A DNA stretch of 64,000 nt from Bacillus sp. EB600 (GTDB lineage: Bacteria > Bacillota > Bacilli > Bacillales > Cytobacillaceae), in assembly GCF_024494385.1 (NCBI RefSeq), contig NZ_JAEVLT010000004.1, positions 1 through 64,000 on the forward strand, read 5' to 3'. Position 1 is the first letter of the stretch. Every line of letters begins with the position of its first letter. The notes beneath the pieces were generated by a model that did not search any database, had not been told where the DNA came from, and saw nothing but the letters and a program-made list of their open reading frames with translations. Positions 1 through 9,293 of this stretch are shown piece after piece. Position numbers and translations under genes: made by a program.

Positions 1-413
1 ACAATTTCTAAAAGGCAACTTCATTATTATATTCTCAACTGAATACTTTGTCAACCACTTTTTTATAATTAACTTTTCATCAGCTACAAAAAAATTATAT
101 CATTCTAATTCATTTTTGTCAACTTCCGCGAAAATTATTTGGTTTTAAAAAATTCGCTTTCTTGAAGCTTTTAATGAATCAGCTTTCCTAGAATAACACC
201 TTCCGTGTCACCTTACAATAGGAGACTTTTTCCAATTGGTTGGTATTCACCTATAATTATGTTCAATACAAAGTATATTAATCGTACAACTAATACTCCC
301 TTTCGAAGAAAAAGAATAAAACAAAATATCATTTTAACACTTTATTACAGGATTTTTGATCAAGCATTTTAAATGATCAAACTTTATATTAAATTTAAAA
401 TTGAATAATAAAA
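1..413. other. AT-rich gene-free stretch
   Basis: I see no open frame with a ribosome site on either strand here. The stretch is very AT-rich and has stop codons in all frames. It may contain the promoter of a gene lying to the left of the window. Confidence 0.5.
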
Positions 414-446
414 AAAGGCTTAGAGGTTAGATCACCTTAAGCCTTT
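414..446 (-). terminator. Terminator of the SinI-like gene
   Basis: AAAGGCTTA and AGGT pair with ACCT and TAAGCCTTT. Read on the minus strand the hairpin is followed by a run of T. It overlaps the stop codon of the SinI-like gene. Confidence 0.7.
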
Positions 447-569
447 ATCCCTTTTCTCTTTTTCCTTTTTTAAAAATTGCTTGAAATCCTCTTTCGTTAT
501 ATTGGATTTCATCGCTTCTTTTGCTAACTCACCCCACTCTTCAGGAAGGTCATGCTCTTCTGTTGTCAT
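432..569 (-). CDS. SinI-family anti-repressor peptide
   Basis: This 45-residue protein is too short for most gene finders. An AAGGAG ribosome site lies 5-6 bases before the ATG at 569. Residues 8-36 read LPEEWGELAKEAMKSNITKE and onward, which is the pattern of the SinI dimerisation helix pair: a conserved EW, then xLxxEA, then a second helix ending in a lysine-rich tail. In Bacillus such peptides bind SinR-type repressors through this helical hook and release matrix or competence genes. There is no DNA-binding domain and no SinR partner in the window, so the target is unknown. The gene stands alone with its own terminator. Family membership is inferred from the motif. Confidence 0.7.
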   Translation of the reverse strand: MTTEEHDLPEEWGELAKEAMKSNITKEDFKQFLKKEKEKRDKGLR

Positions 570-722
570 ACTTTTTCTCCTTTTTAATCTATTTTATATT
601 ATATAAAGGTAGCGGATTCTAAACAAAAATTTAACCAAGCAAGAAACAGGGGAGAGATAACCCCCTCCTTTTAAATACGCTCGATAAATTGACACACAAA
701 GCAAAAAGTAGTAGTTGAAGTT

Positions 723-1417
<695 letters not shown>

Positions 1418-1446
1418 ACCAACAGGTAATTCCCATACCTGTTGGT
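1418..1446 (-). terminator. Terminator of the damaged ABC cluster
   Basis: A perfect 11-base-pair stem, ACCAACAGGTA with TACCTGTTGGT, and a seven-base loop, lies six bases past the last stop codon of the ATPase remnant. Confidence 0.7.
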
Positions 1447-1452
1447 TTCCCT

Positions 1453-2122
1453 TTAAGCATTGATTCTATTCTCTATAATTTCTGTAATTCTTCCATATTC
1501 AAACATAATTACTCTTTGAGCATTTTCTACCACTTCTTTATCGTGAGTTACCATAATGATCGTGTGCCCCTCTTGATGTAATTGATCAAAGACATCCATT
1601 ATGATTTGTTCATTCTCATCATCCAAATTTCCAGTAGGTTCATCCGCAAGAATTAAAGAAGGATAATTTATGAGTGCTCTAGCAATACACACTCTTTGCT
1701 GTTCTCCACCTGAAAGCTGCCCCGGATGATGATGAAGACGATCTTTAAGCCCCACACGAGATAAGGCAGCAATTGCTTCCTTTTCATCAGGCATACTGTG
1801 CTAATACTGTGCTAACATAACGTTTTCCAAGGCAGTTAAATGCAGGATAAGATGAAACTGTTGAAAAACGAGACCGATTGTTTCCCTGCGTAACTCAGTC
1901 AATTGCTTCTTATTTAACTGAGAGGTCTCAACCCCATTAATTTTACAAACCCTGTTGATGGAGTATCCATACAACCTATGATATTTAATAACGTGCTTTT
2001 CCCAGAGCCGGAAGGGCCCATTATCGCAACCCATTCCCCTTCTTTAACACTTAGGTCCATCTTCTTTAAAACTTGAAGATTTCCATAACTTTTTGAAATC
2101 CTTCAATTTCTAAAATCGACAT
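1453..2122 (-). pseudogene. ABC transporter ATPase (MacB/LolD type), broken
   Basis: This was an ATPase of about 220 residues for the two FtsX-like permeases encoded just upstream. The expected start is ATG at 2122 behind AGGAGG. Walker A (GPSGSGKST) near 1995, signature LSGGEQQR and Walker B ([13 protein letters not shown]) near 1630-1700 are all still readable, but not in one frame. There is a shift after the first dozen codons (about 2085-2100), another near 1955-1970, and an in-frame TAG at 1801-1803 between MLAQY and HSMPDEKEA. Three independent lesions make this a dead gene unless the assembly is poor here. The two permeases have similar damage, so I read the cluster as decaying. Confidence 0.85.
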
Positions 2123-2135
2123 CTTTCTTCCTCCT

Positions 2136-3265
2136 TTAATTTCCCTTTAACACAATGGCTGGCTGAACCTCCATAATTCTTCTAACCGGAAAAAAGAAAG
2201 AAATAGCAACAATTAACAGTGCCAGTATATAGGTCCAGGGAATGAGCATAAATTAAAAAGCAATATCTGCATGGAAAACGCTGTTTCCAATTAATTGAGC
2301 AATATAAAATGCAGCGGTTATACCAAAGGTACTTCCAATGATACTGATGATCACACCTTCAGTCAGGAATTCAAGAAATAATAATTTATTAGAAGCCCCA
2401 AGTGCTTTTTTTAATCCCACTTCTTTTCGCCTTTCATTGATCATACTGATCATCGTAATGGAAACAGTTAGAATTGTAATGACAAAAATAATCATTCCAA
2501 TTAAGCGAATTAAATTCTGAATCTTTCCTAGCATTTTTTCTTCTGATTGTCCCATTTGTTTAATTGGTTTCACATTTATTCAATGGATGGACACTTGTAA
2601 TGTTCCCGCTTTTTTCTCTAAATTAGAACCCTTTTCTAGTAAACTTAACAAAATGATATCGGTTGATTTCTTTTGTGAAAGTTTTTCAGCCAGGTCTGTA
2701 CTGACAAAAATTTGATTGTCCTCCTTCCCGCCCGAGGTAACAACTCCTCTCACTGAAATCGTCATACCGCGTTTGTTCTGGTCAAAAAGTTCAATGTCTG
2801 AACCTGGTTTGATATCGTATTTTTTTGCTATATTGACGCCTACCATTGCTTCCTTTATATTTTTCCGGTCGTTAATCCAACTGCCATCCACACGCCAATA
2901 GGGACTTACCTTCTTCATTTGATCCAACCATGTTCCTGCCAGAACCACTGGTTTCTCGTTCATTTGAACAACTGAATACTGCATTGGCTTATACCAACTA
3001 TTTTGGATTTTGGGATTTTATCAGTAATTTGGTTTACTTTATCCATCTCTATCTTTGAAGTTTGTTTAGATGGATAGATTAATATATTCGCTCCATATGC
3101 CCGAAACTCTTTACTCATTTTTTCATTTATATCGTAATAAAGATTTACTAAACCGCCAATTATACTCGTTCCTAAAACAATTACAAGTAACGAAACAATT
3201 GTAGGTACTTTTCTATACAACAGTGCCCGCAGCACTAACTTAGAAAACAATTTATACTTTTCCAC
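2136..3265 (-). pseudogene. FtsX/MacB-type ABC permease, broken
   Basis: This is the remnant of a permease of about 375 residues. It probably started at GTG 3265, overlapping the end of the neighbouring permease. A first membrane helix (LVIVLGTSIIGGLVNLYYDI), an extracellular domain, and three C-terminal helices with the FtsX-family stretch RRKEVGLKKALGA are all recognisable. The frame is broken by a shift near 2985, an in-frame TGA at 2580-2582 and an in-frame TAA at 2253-2255; after the TAA the frame runs on to a natural stop at 2136 with RRIMEVQPAIVLKGN. It sits between the ATPase remnant and the first permease, in the order usual for DUF2318-linked iron ABC clusters. Confidence 0.85.
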
Positions 3266-3273
3266 CTTTGTCC

Positions 3274-5249
3274 TCACCTCCCCTGGAGTACACCGACGGG
3301 ATCTAAGCGAATAATTTTTCGAATAGCAGGATAACTTCCTACGCAAGTCATAACGATTGAAAGTAAAAGAATAAGTGGAAATCCAATCAGTTTAATTGTT
3401 ATTTCTGTTCCAAAAATACTCTGGCCCATAAATTGCGTAATAAAGATGCCGATTCCATATCCTGCAATTCCTCCAATTAAACCGCTTATCATTGCTTCAC
3501 TAATAAACAGCAGGACAACTGAACTTTCTGTTGCTCCGATTGCTTTCATCAGTGCAATTTCCTTCCCTCGTTCGGAAATTTTACTATTCATTAAACTTGC
3601 GATCCCTAAGGCAGAACAAATGGTTGCTCAACAGAAATAATAAACATCATACCTTTAATTTTATTTAGGATGACACCTTCTGATTGTGCGATCTGACGAA
3701 TGGGTTTTGCTTCAGATCCTTTTATTACTTCCTCAATCTGATAAGCGATGGCACTGGCATATACTGTACAATACCATGTTTCATATTCCTTTTCGCTTAA
3801 ATAAGAAGGATTGTCACCAGCTTTTTTCGCCAGTTCATTTTCAGGAACGGTTAAAGCACTTACCTCCGCCCTTCTGATCTTCCCTGGAAGTTCTAAAGCG
3901 GTCTGCATCGTATTTAATGGAACAAAGATGGATTCATCTTCCACTCCATCAGCGTCGATAATACCAACAATTTTAAAAGAAACTTTTTTTGGCCCTTTTA
4001 ATGAATGTGTTTCTACTTCTATATTGTTTCCTTGTTCAAGGTTTAGTTCCGTAGCCAATTGTTTTCCAACAACGATTTCTTTACTGTCGTTTCCCTCTTC
4101 AGGCCATTTTCCGTTCATCTTCCACCAGGATTTCATCGTCGAAAGCCCCACTGCTGAAGCATTGTTGCCATTTTGTTGAATTCGCTTGTTAAACCAGGTA
4201 CCGATCAAACGAACTGATTTTTGTTTAGAGCTAATCTTGCCTGTTGCCTCAAGATAAGGGACAAAATTAAGGATATTATTTGCCCAAAAAATTTTTTTAA
4301 CTGATTTTCCAGCAACGATAAAGCGGGCTTCTGTGTGATCAGGAAAACGATACGAAAAGACATTTAATCCTTTTTCTTTTAGCATGTCATCATGGATATG
4401 GATATGCCCATCACGGGATGTTACTTCAACCGGCGGATTTGAAGTTACCGCCTTTGCTTGGATGACTTTCGCACCAGCTAAGAAAGAAAAAAAGATCATC
4501 TGAATGGCAGCAAAACTATAAAGCCATCTGCGGGTTCTTACTGATTGTGCAAATAGTTTCCTTTTTTCAGCCGGATTGGCAAAGGTAACTTTTTTCTCCT
4601 TTATAAAGCGGTAAATAGATATTGAAGAAACGAATAAAAACGAGACGATTGTAATGGCTATAATATAGAAAAAGTAATCTTTATGGTTTACTAGTGGAGC
4701 AAGAACTTCTAATGCCCACATGGTTAAAGGCAGAATCTGCAAACTAAAGAGCATTTGCAGCAACTCAGTTAATTCTTTTGCCAAAAGAATTAGCGATTGA
4801 GAAATAAACAAAATGAATACAAATTTTCTATTCATTTTGAGCCCGAGCCGGTTCATTCCCAGCGCCATAAAAAAAAGCAAGAGGACGGCAAGTGCAGTAA
4901 GCGCCATTTTTCCAATCCATTCGGTGTTTATCCCATTTGCCATCGAAAATTGCGGGATGGAAGCAAGAATAATAAGCTCGGATTGTACAAGTGCAAAAAC
5001 AAATGAAAAACTAAATAGAACCGCTTTTCCATACTTATTCAGTTGGTTGCGATAATTTGAAATAACCCAAATCAGGCATAAACCTATCAGCAAAAATAAG
5101 AGGCCTTTTTCCGCTACATCCAGCAACTCTAATCGAACAACATATTTTTTTATGAAATAAATAATAATAGCACCGGCTGTACCAAAAATGCTTCCATAAA
5201 ATATCGTGGAAACCAGTGAATGGAAAATTTTATCAACAATTTTTAACAT
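3274..5249 (-). pseudogene. FtsX permease fused to a DUF2318-like remnant, frameshifted
   Basis: The first 250 or so residues form several membrane helices followed by a short domain (RDGHIHIHDDMLKEKGLNVF) that looks like the start of the DUF2318 Fe-S domain; the cysteine motifs expected next are missing. The frame then enters the extracellular domain of an FtsX/MacB permease without that permease's N-terminal helix. I infer a deletion that fused two neighbouring genes. A one-base frameshift at about 3606-3625 then separates the C-terminal helices (ERGKEIALMKAIGATES onward). DUF2318 protein, two such permeases and an ATPase is the gene set found beside P19/FTR1 iron uptake systems, which fits the Fur box at 5261. 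The start is ATG 5249; a TTG at 5258 is also possible and neither has a good ribosome site. Confidence 0.75.
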
Positions 5250-5260
5250 CAAATCCAATT

Positions 5261-5279
5261 GACAATGATTCTCATTATC
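5261..5279. promoter_or_regulatory. Fur box
   Basis: GACAATGATTCTCATTATC matches the 19-base Fur consensus GATAATGATTATCATTATC at 17 positions. It lies between the divergent ABC remnant and the gene at 5327 and could control both. Confidence 0.85.
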
Positions 5280-5326
5280 TATAAAATTATGTATATGATA
5301 TTCAGAAAATTCAAGGGGGTAACACC

Positions 5327-5806
5327 ATGTTGAATATGCTATATGGATTAAAAGACATTCATACTGTTATATCGAACCACCGAAAACTTGGCGGGGCTGT
5401 TGAAGCAGACATCATTCGTTTATCTTCAGGTGAAACCTATCATAACCCGGTGTTTACGAATGTTGACATGTCGAAAGGTCAATATGTTTCCCTTTGCTTT
5501 ATTGATGAAAATGGAACAAATATTATGTTTCATGTTGATCAAATCGGTGTTATCAAAGGATTAAAACATAAATTAATTTGTCAGCTAAATAATCTTCATG
5601 TAAAACAAATATTACTTCAGGATACCATCCGATACTTACAAAAATTATGCCAGGTAAATTCTGGGTTTATAACAAATTCCTTTAAGAAGGAATCACTAAA
5701 ACTTGTGAAAGATATCAGTGTAATTGAACTTAAAAACCACAATGTGTCTCTTCCGTTCCCTCTTGAAGAAAAAATTATCCCTATAAATGACCGGATCTAT
5801 GCATAA
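5327..5806 (+). CDS. Hypothetical protein, divergent from a Fur box
   Basis: I do not recognise this 159-residue protein. It starts at ATG 5327 behind AAGGGGG and has no signal peptide, membrane helix or cysteine-rich motif. The N-terminal half is a predicted beta-rich region with a run like GGAVEADIIRLSSGETYHNP, followed by the hydrophobic strand YVSLCFIDENG; the second half is helical and then loops. Its start codon is about 50 bases from the Fur box, so iron control is a reasonable inference. It is intact while its divergent neighbours are broken. It ends in a strong terminator and appears to be a single-gene unit. Confidence 0.7.
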   Translation: MLNMLYGLKDIHTVISNHRKLGGAVEADIIRLSSGETYHNPVFTNVDMSKGQYVSLCFIDENGTNIMFHVDQIGVIKGLKHKLICQLNNLHVKQILLQDTIRYLQKLCQVNSGFITNSFKKESLKLVKDISVIELKNHNVSLPFPLEEKIIPINDRIYA

Positions 5807-5835
5807 AAACGAGGTTCCCGGAGGAGCCTCGTTTT
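5806..5835 (+). terminator. Terminator
   Basis: AAAACGAGG pairs with CCTCGTTTT directly after the stop codon of the gene at 5327. Confidence 0.8.
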
Positions 5836-6009
5836 CCTAAAAAAATCCCTGCCCGGCAAGCTTAACTTAATTAGGTTTTGTATACTCTTGTTTATTCGTT
5901 TTGACAGCGCCTTCAGGTCTGAATGACAGACTTGATTATTTGTCTCTTAAAATCTAGCGTTTCATATACATAAATTGAATAGAAATCTATTGAAAGTGAG
6001 GTTGTTAGG

Positions 6010-6177
6010 TTGTTAGTGTGTAAAAGACATGTAAAGGATGCCCTTAAAAAGTTTGACGTCCCCCATGTTTCAAAGTTAACTCAAGTTATATGTACATGTT
6101 CAATTTGTAACCAAAAGGCAGAATTTAAAGTTTTTTATTCAATGCCTTATTATAGAAGAAAAGAAAGCGTAAAATAA
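6010..6177 (+). CDS. Small cysteine-motif protein (CxCxxC)
   Basis: A 55-residue protein starts at TTG 6010, eight bases after AAGTGAGG; GTG 6016 is an alternative. The middle reads VICTCSICNQKAEFKVFYSM, so a C-x-C-x2-C cluster precedes a short basic tail, and a further cysteine lies at residue 4. The spacing suggests a small metal-binding knuckle, but I do not know the family. It sits between Fur-regulated units, yet I see no Fur box close to its own start. A terminator overlaps its stop codon, which supports it being a real short gene. Confidence 0.5.
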   Translation: MLVCKRHVKDALKKFDVPHVSKLTQVICTCSICNQKAEFKVFYSMPYYRRKESVK

Positions 6178-6206
6178 TCCCTACCTTCAGGATAGGGATT
6201 ATTTTT
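6173..6206. terminator. Bidirectional terminator
   Basis: AATAATCCCTA and TAGGGATTATT form an 11-base-pair stem between convergent genes, with T-rich flanks on both sides. Confidence 0.85.
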
Positions 6207-7023
6207 ATGCTTCCTTTCTCTCCTTTTTTAAGATGTTTCTTCCCTTTCCGTATGGAATACACATCGGAGTTCCAAATAAAGGATCAATCATTATTTTACA
6301 ATCCATTCCAAACACGTTCTTAACAAGATTACTATTGATTACATACTCGGGCTTACCTTGTGCAAAAATCTTTTGGTCCTTGATCGCAACAATATTATGT
6401 GCATAACGACAAGAGAGATTTATATCATGCAGTACCATCACAATCGTTCGATGTTCTTTCTCGTTCAGTTCAAAAAGCAAATTAAGAATTTCGATCTGGT
6501 GGGTCATATCTAAATAAGTAGTCGGCTCATCCAGTAAAATAATATCCGTATCCTGTGCAAGCGTCATTGCAATCCAGGCACGCTGGCGCTGCCCTCCCGA
6601 TAAAGAATCTACGGTCCGATCTTTTAAATGCTCAATCCCTGTTGCTTTTAATGCATCCTGTACTTTCTTTTCATCTTCTATTGACCATTGTTTTAACCAG
6701 GATTGATACGGGTAACGGCCCTGCTTTACCAACTGAAGAATCGTAAGGCCTTCTGGTGCCTCTGGAGATTGGGGAAGAATCGCCATTTTTTTAGCCACAT
6801 CTTTTGTAGAAAGCTTAGCAATCTCCTCCCCTTTAAGTAATACGGCGCCTGATTTTGGTTTTAGAAGCCGGGCAATAGAATGCAAAAGTGTTGATTTCCC
6901 GCAGCCATTTCCTCCGATAAAAACAGTAATCTCTCCTTTTGGAATCTTAAGATTGAGTTCATTGATGATAATCGTATCTCCATATGAAAGTGTTAATTTT
7001 TTTGTTTCAATTTCCTGCCTCAT
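6205..7023 (-). CDS. Siderophore ABC transporter ATPase (FecE/YusV type)
   Basis: This 272-residue ATPase powers import of ferric siderophore through the two FecCD permeases encoded upstream. Walker A is GGNGCGKST at residues 37-45, the signature is LSGGQRQR, Walker B is DIILLDEPTTYLD, and the switch histidine follows in VLHDINL. The C-terminal extension (GMDCKIMIDPLFGTPMCIPY) is typical of the FecE/FhuC group and of B. subtilis YusV. It is the last gene of a three-gene minus-strand unit, 33 bases after the permease. In B. subtilis the related ATPase gene lies apart from its permeases; here it is with them. Confidence 0.9.
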   Translation of the reverse strand: MRQEIETKKLTLSYGDTIIINELNLKIPKGEITVFIGGNGCGKSTLLHSIARLLKPKSGAVLLKGEEIAKLSTKDVAKKMAILPQSPEAPEGLTILQLVKQGRYPYQSWLKQWSIEDEKKVQDALKATGIEHLKDRTVDSLSGGQRQRAWIAMTLAQDTDIILLDEPTTYLDMTHQIEILNLLFELNEKEHRTIVMVLHDINLSCRYAHNIVAIKDQKIFAQGKPEYVINSNLVKNVFGMDCKIMIDPLFGTPMCIPYGKGRNILKKERKEA

Positions 7024-7056
7024 TTTAACGCTCCTTTCAACTTATTTTTGAAAAAT

Positions 7057-8118
7057 CTATGCGTTTCTCGTCTTAAATAATAAGTATATAAAGTATGGCG
7101 CCCCAATTCCCGCCGTAAAAACACCTGCAGGTATTTCCAATGGTGAAAATAATGTTCGCCCTGCTAAATCCGCCAGCATCACTAATATTCCACCCAGCAG
7201 GGCCGAAACAGGCAATAACGCTCCAAATGCAGAACCCACCAGTCTTCGTGCCATATGAGGTGCCATTAAACCAACAAAACCGATTCCGCCGGCGAAAGCA
7301 ACCGCGCCGCCAACGAGGCCCGTGCTGAGCATTAATAACGTAAAACGCTGCATTTGTACCCGGCCTCCCAGACCTGTCGCTATCTCTTCGCCAAGTTCTT
7401 GAATATTTACATTCCTTGCGTAAAAGAATGCTATTATTAAAAGAATGATCGTCCAAGGCATTAGAACAGCTACATTTTTCCATGTTGAGCCGTATACTGT
7501 TCCGGTAATCCAAATGTTTGCCTGGCTAGTTTGATAAATGGGCCCTAAAACCATCATCAATGTAGTGAGAGCCTTCATTAAGGTCATGATCCCAATTCCA
7601 ATCAGAATAAGTCTGATTGGCGAGATACCATTTTTCCAGGATAAAAAATAAATAAGGAACACGGCGATTGTTGCTCCGACAAAAGCGGCCACCGGCAGCC
7701 AGTTGATGCTTACCGTTAATACATGTGTTTTTTCATCACTAAAAATGGCTAAAAAACCGACAACCGCAACGGCGGCCCCACCGGAAATCCCCAACATATC
7801 AGGAGATGCAAGTGGATTTCGAATCATCCCCTGCAAAATCCCCCCCGCAACTGCAAGGCCCATTCCTGCCATTAAAGCAATGATAATTCTCGGCAATCGA
7901 AAGGAAAAGATGACAAGGCGGTCCATTTCTGCCCCACCGCCGAAAAACGCCTTCAATACCTTTATAGGGCTGATTTTCATTTCTCCTAGACCTGTGCTGG
8001 TAATAACAACAGCTGCAGCTCCAATCAGCAATCCAACGAAAACAAATAGTGCTTTTTTATCGATTAAGTATGAAATTTTCCCTTTAAATATTCGAAAGAC
8101 TTTGTTTTGATTCATCAT
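7057..8118 (-). CDS. Siderophore ABC permease, FecCD family (second subunit)
   Basis: A 353-residue integral membrane protein of the FecCD/BtuC family with about nine to ten helices. Family marks include SFRLPRIIIALMAGMGLAVAG near residue 75, the motif GILQGMIRNPLASPDMLGI just after it, and the cytoplasmic coupling region GGRVQMQRF. It pairs with the upstream permease to form the channel, and resembles B. subtilis YfhA. Its start ATG overlaps the stop codon of that gene by four bases, indicating translational coupling. Confidence 0.9.
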   Translation of the reverse strand: MMNQNKVFRIFKGKISYLIDKKALFVFVGLLIGAAAVVITSTGLGEMKISPIKVLKAFFGGGAEMDRLVIFSFRLPRIIIALMAGMGLAVAGGILQGMIRNPLASPDMLGISGGAAVAVVGFLAIFSDEKTHVLTVSINWLPVAAFVGATIAVFLIYFLSWKNGISPIRLILIGIGIMTLMKALTTLMMVLGPIYQTSQANIWITGTVYGSTWKNVAVLMPWTIILLIIAFFYARNVNIQELGEEIATGLGGRVQMQRFTLLMLSTGLVGGAVAFAGGIGFVGLMAPHMARRLVGSAFGALLPVSALLGGILVMLADLAGRTLFSPLEIPAGVFTAGIGAPYFIYLLFKTRNA

Positions 8119-9116
8119 CCATTGAACCCCTTTCTGGCAATATAGATGAAAAATGGGGTTCCGATCATTGCAGTCATAACACCAACTGGAACTTCCTGCG
8201 GCATCAATATGTATCTGGATGCAATATCAGCTGCAACGAGTAATACTCCTCCCAGTATCCCGGAAAACGGGATCACCCAGCGATGGTCAATCCCTACGAG
8301 GGAACGGGTCAGATGCGGAACAACGATTCCAATAAATCCGATTGGACCTGCAACCGCAACTGCCCCTCCTGATAGCAGGATAACAATGACCCCAACACTT
8401 ATTTTTATGAAAGCAGTATTTAATCCAAGTCCTTTCGCCACATCTTCCCCCATTGACAGCACATTCATTTTAGCTGCCATCAAAATAGAAGCAATCCAGC
8501 CAAAAGCCAAATAAGGAAGAACTGCCGTTAGGTTTTCAAGCTTTCTTTCTGATACTGAACCCGCCAGCCAAAATAATACTTGTTCTAAAGCAGCTTCATT
8601 TAAAACGAGAATTCCTTGAGTAAAGGAGGCGAACATCGCGGTCATTGCGGCTCCGGCAAGGGTCAGCTTCATGGAAGTTAACCCTTCCCTGCCTATTGAC
8701 CCAACAGCATAAACACTAATTGCTGCAATAGCCGCTCCTGTAAAAGCAACCCAAGTGAAGTATTGAAGATTCCCCATACTAAACATGGTTACAGCTATTA
8801 CAACAGCAGCTCCCGCTCCCGCATTAACCCCAAAAATATCCGGTGAGGCAAGCGGATTTTTTGCTAATGTCTGCATTAACACACCCGAAACTGCTAAACT
8901 CGCACCAACTGAAGCGGCAATGAATGCACGGGGTAGTCTTACCGATTGAATGACAATATGTTCATTTGAACCATTAAAATTTGTAAAAGCATCAATGGCC
9001 ATCCCCCAGGATGTTTCTGTATACCCGTACACGATACTTGCACACATTAAGAAACACAGAATAATAATACCCGCGGCAAAGCCTATCCATTTTTGAGATG
9101 TATTTTTTAATAACAT
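8115..9116 (-). CDS. Siderophore ABC permease, FecCD family (first subunit)
   Basis: A 333-residue FecCD-family permease, first gene of the import operon. It shows SVRLPRAFIAASVGASLAVS and the following GVLMQTLAKNPLASPDIFG, the family's most conserved segment, plus repeated hydrophobic helices to the C-terminus. It corresponds to YfiZ of B. subtilis by position and partner genes. A good sigma-A promoter and a Fur box lie just upstream (9154-9202), so transcription should rise under iron limitation. Confidence 0.9.
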   Translation of the reverse strand: MLLKNTSQKWIGFAAGIIILCFLMCASIVYGYTETSWGMAIDAFTNFNGSNEHIVIQSVRLPRAFIAASVGASLAVSGVLMQTLAKNPLASPDIFGVNAGAGAAVVIAVTMFSMGNLQYFTWVAFTGAAIAAISVYAVGSIGREGLTSMKLTLAGAAMTAMFASFTQGILVLNEAALEQVLFWLAGSVSERKLENLTAVLPYLAFGWIASILMAAKMNVLSMGEDVAKGLGLNTAFIKISVGVIVILLSGGAVAVAGPIGFIGIVVPHLTRSLVGIDHRWVIPFSGILGGVLLVAADIASRYILMPQEVPVGVMTAMIGTPFFIYIARKGFNG

Positions 9117-9153
9117 AGCTTAATACCTTTCCCACTACTGAATTATGTTTATC

Positions 9154-9182
9154 AGTATAGTAGACAAGTAGAAACCCGTCAA
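9154..9182 (-). promoter_or_regulatory. Sigma-A promoter of the siderophore permease operon
   Basis: On the minus strand TTGACG (9177-9182) and TATACT (9154-9159) are separated by exactly 17 bases. Confidence 0.75.
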
Positions 9183-9183
9183 T

Positions 9184-9202
9184 GATTTTGATAATCATTT
9201 TC
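9184..9202. promoter_or_regulatory. Fur box (permease side)
   Basis: GATTTTGATAATCATTTTC matches the Fur consensus at 15 of 19 positions and abuts the -35 element of the minus-strand promoter. Confidence 0.8.
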
Positions 9203-9211
9203 AATTAGCTG

Positions 9212-9240
9212 TTGACATGGTAATAAATCCATTTTATGAT
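9212..9240 (+). promoter_or_regulatory. Sigma-A promoter of the siderophore-binding protein gene
   Basis: TTGACA (9212-9217) and TATGAT (9235-9240) are spaced by 17 bases, placing the start of transcription near 9247, next to the second Fur box. Confidence 0.8.
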
Positions 9241-9251
9241 AGATTACAAGT

Positions 9252-9270
9252 GATAACGATTCTCATTTAC
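9252..9270. promoter_or_regulatory. Fur box (binding-protein side)
   Basis: GATAACGATTCTCATTTAC matches the Fur consensus at 15 of 19 positions and sits just downstream of the predicted transcription start. Confidence 0.8.
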
Positions 9271-9293
9271 AATGATACAGGAGGCTACATAGT

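Noticed and set aside
1794..1815. Direct 11-base repeat TACTGTGCTAA as the cause of the ATPase break
   Set aside because: The frame is continuous across both copies and only one codon (TAG) is wrong; the native sequence would naturally contain most of the repeat, so no duplication is needed.
7073..7513. 146-residue minus-strand ORF overlapping the FecCD permease
   Set aside because: Out-of-frame shadow of a well-recognised permease.
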